In this document: positions 5,908 through 6,527 of the stretch, one piece after another
How positions within the stretch are numbered: position 1 is the stretch's first letter
Layout of the letters: each line of letters begins with the position of its first letter
NCBI GenBank assembly: GCA_005779525.1
Contig: SXIZ01000149.1
Span: 1 to 6,527 of the forward strand
Reading direction: 5' to 3'
From: Methylococcaceae bacterium
GTDB lineage: Bacteria; Pseudomonadota; Gammaproteobacteria; Methylococcales; Methylomonadaceae
Length of the DNA stretch: 6,527 bases
Notes under the pieces: generated by a model
The model's database searches: none
Told to the model about the DNA's origin: nothing
The model's input: the letters and a program-made list of their open reading frames with translations, nothing else
Translations under genes and position numbers: made by a program

Positions 5908-6527
5908 TTAATCAGAACCTTGCATCTCAATAAATAATTCCGCTGAATTGCGGTTGCTTTGCGCCTTATCATTGCGCAGACTTTCAATTCGCTCTAAATA
6001 GGCGTCATCAATGTCACCCGTAATATATTGATGATCAAAACAGGAGGTATCAAAATGTTTAATTTCTGTATTCCCTTTTTGCACCGCATCAATAAGATCA
6101 TTCAAATCCTGATAAATAATGCGATCCGCACCCAATTCTTTACAAATCTCAGCTTCATCCCGCCCATGAGCAATCAACTCTTGTGCAGCTGGCATATCTA
6201 TGCCATAGACATTCGGGTATCTAACCGGGGGCGCAGCAGAGGCAAAATATACTTTTTTGGCGCCCGCATCGCGAGCCATTTGGATAATTTGCTCGGAGGT
6301 CGTACCGCGCACGATGGAATCATCCACCAATAACACATTTTTACCTTCAAATTCTAATTCAATCGCATTGAGTTTTTGGCGCACGGATTTTTTTCGCATT
6401 TGCTGACCGGGCATAATGAAGGTGCGACCAATATAGCGATTTTTAATAAAGCCTTCCCGGTATTTTACACCGAGGACATTGGCTAGTTGCAAGGCAGCAG
6501 TTCGGCTGGTATCTGGAATCGGGATCA
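5908..6527 (-). CDS. purF: Amidophosphoribosyltransferase PurF, C-terminal part (runs off the right edge)
   Basis: PurF catalyses the first committed step of purine synthesis, converting PRPP and glutamine to phosphoribosylamine. Only the C-terminal 205 codons are in the window; the frame is open to the last base, reading IPIPDTSRTAALQLANVLG before the portion beginning at 6492, and this matches E. coli PurF. The N-terminal Cys-nucleophile glutaminase half lies outside. Visible are KNRYIGRTFIMPGQ, the PRPP-binding loop VLLVDDSIVRGTTS (6295-6336) with its paired aspartates, and NVYGIDMPAAQELIAHGR. The tail ends EMQGSD, near the usual family end. The apparent TTG start at 6492 is internal, not a real start. 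The gene is followed after 46 bp by metZ and is probably co-transcribed with it. Confidence 0.96.
   Translation of the reverse strand, partial: IPIPDTSRTAALQLANVLGVKYREGFIKNRYIGRTFIMPGQQMRKKSVRQKLNAIELEFEGKNVLLVDDSIVRGTTSEQIIQMARDAGAKKVYFASAAPPVRYPNVYGIDMPAAQELIAHGRDEAEICKELGADRIIYQDLNDLIDAVQKGNTEIKHFDTSCFDHQYITGDIDDAYLERIESLRNDKAQSNRNSAELFIEMQGSD

Noticed and set aside
6490..6492. Start codon of purF at 6492
   Set aside because: The frame continues with conserved PurF sequence to the window edge, so this TTG is an internal leucine codon.

Overview
The window looks like chromosome of a moderately AT-rich gammaproteobacterium. The PurF and MetZ proteins and the zinc-ribbon/LeuRS pair all read as gammaproteobacterial, and purF followed by metZ is the arrangement known from Pseudomonas and relatives. 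A member of the Legionellales or a similar lineage is possible, but nothing here fixes the genus.

Layout from left to right. Positions 1-302 are non-coding and repeat-rich: three tandem 21-bp repeats that run off the left edge, then an AT-rich stretch with a perfect 8-bp hairpin. Positions 303-554 (minus) hold the first 77 codons of leuS, which stop abruptly and are replaced by unrelated sequence. Divergent from it, at 639-1121 (plus), is an intact gene for a YbeL-type (DUF1451) zinc-ribbon protein; leuS and ybeL are also divergent neighbours in E. coli, so this is the ancestral leuS position. A 358-bp intergenic stretch follows, containing a long imperfect hairpin (1350-1404). Next is a minus-strand methyl-accepting chemotaxis protein with a double-Cache-like sensor, then a gene-poor stretch of about 480 bp with repeat-like sequence. 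The right part is a minus-strand gene series, purF (partial, entering from the right edge), metZ, and a tandem-PilZ protein.

How the genes relate. purF and metZ supply purine and methionine biosynthesis and probably share a transcript. The PilZ gene follows metZ by 21-30 bp, so a predicted c-di-GMP receptor seems to be co-transcribed with biosynthetic genes. The chemoreceptor lies downstream on the same strand, but after a long gap, so it is probably transcribed separately. Two signal-output genes (chemoreceptor and c-di-GMP receptor) side by side suggest a motile or surface-responsive organism.

No clearly new multi-gene system is visible. The points most worth a second look are the severed leuS, the 21-bp tandem repeats next to it, the structured repeat-like elements in the intergenic regions, and the two-PilZ protein with both binding motifs intact.
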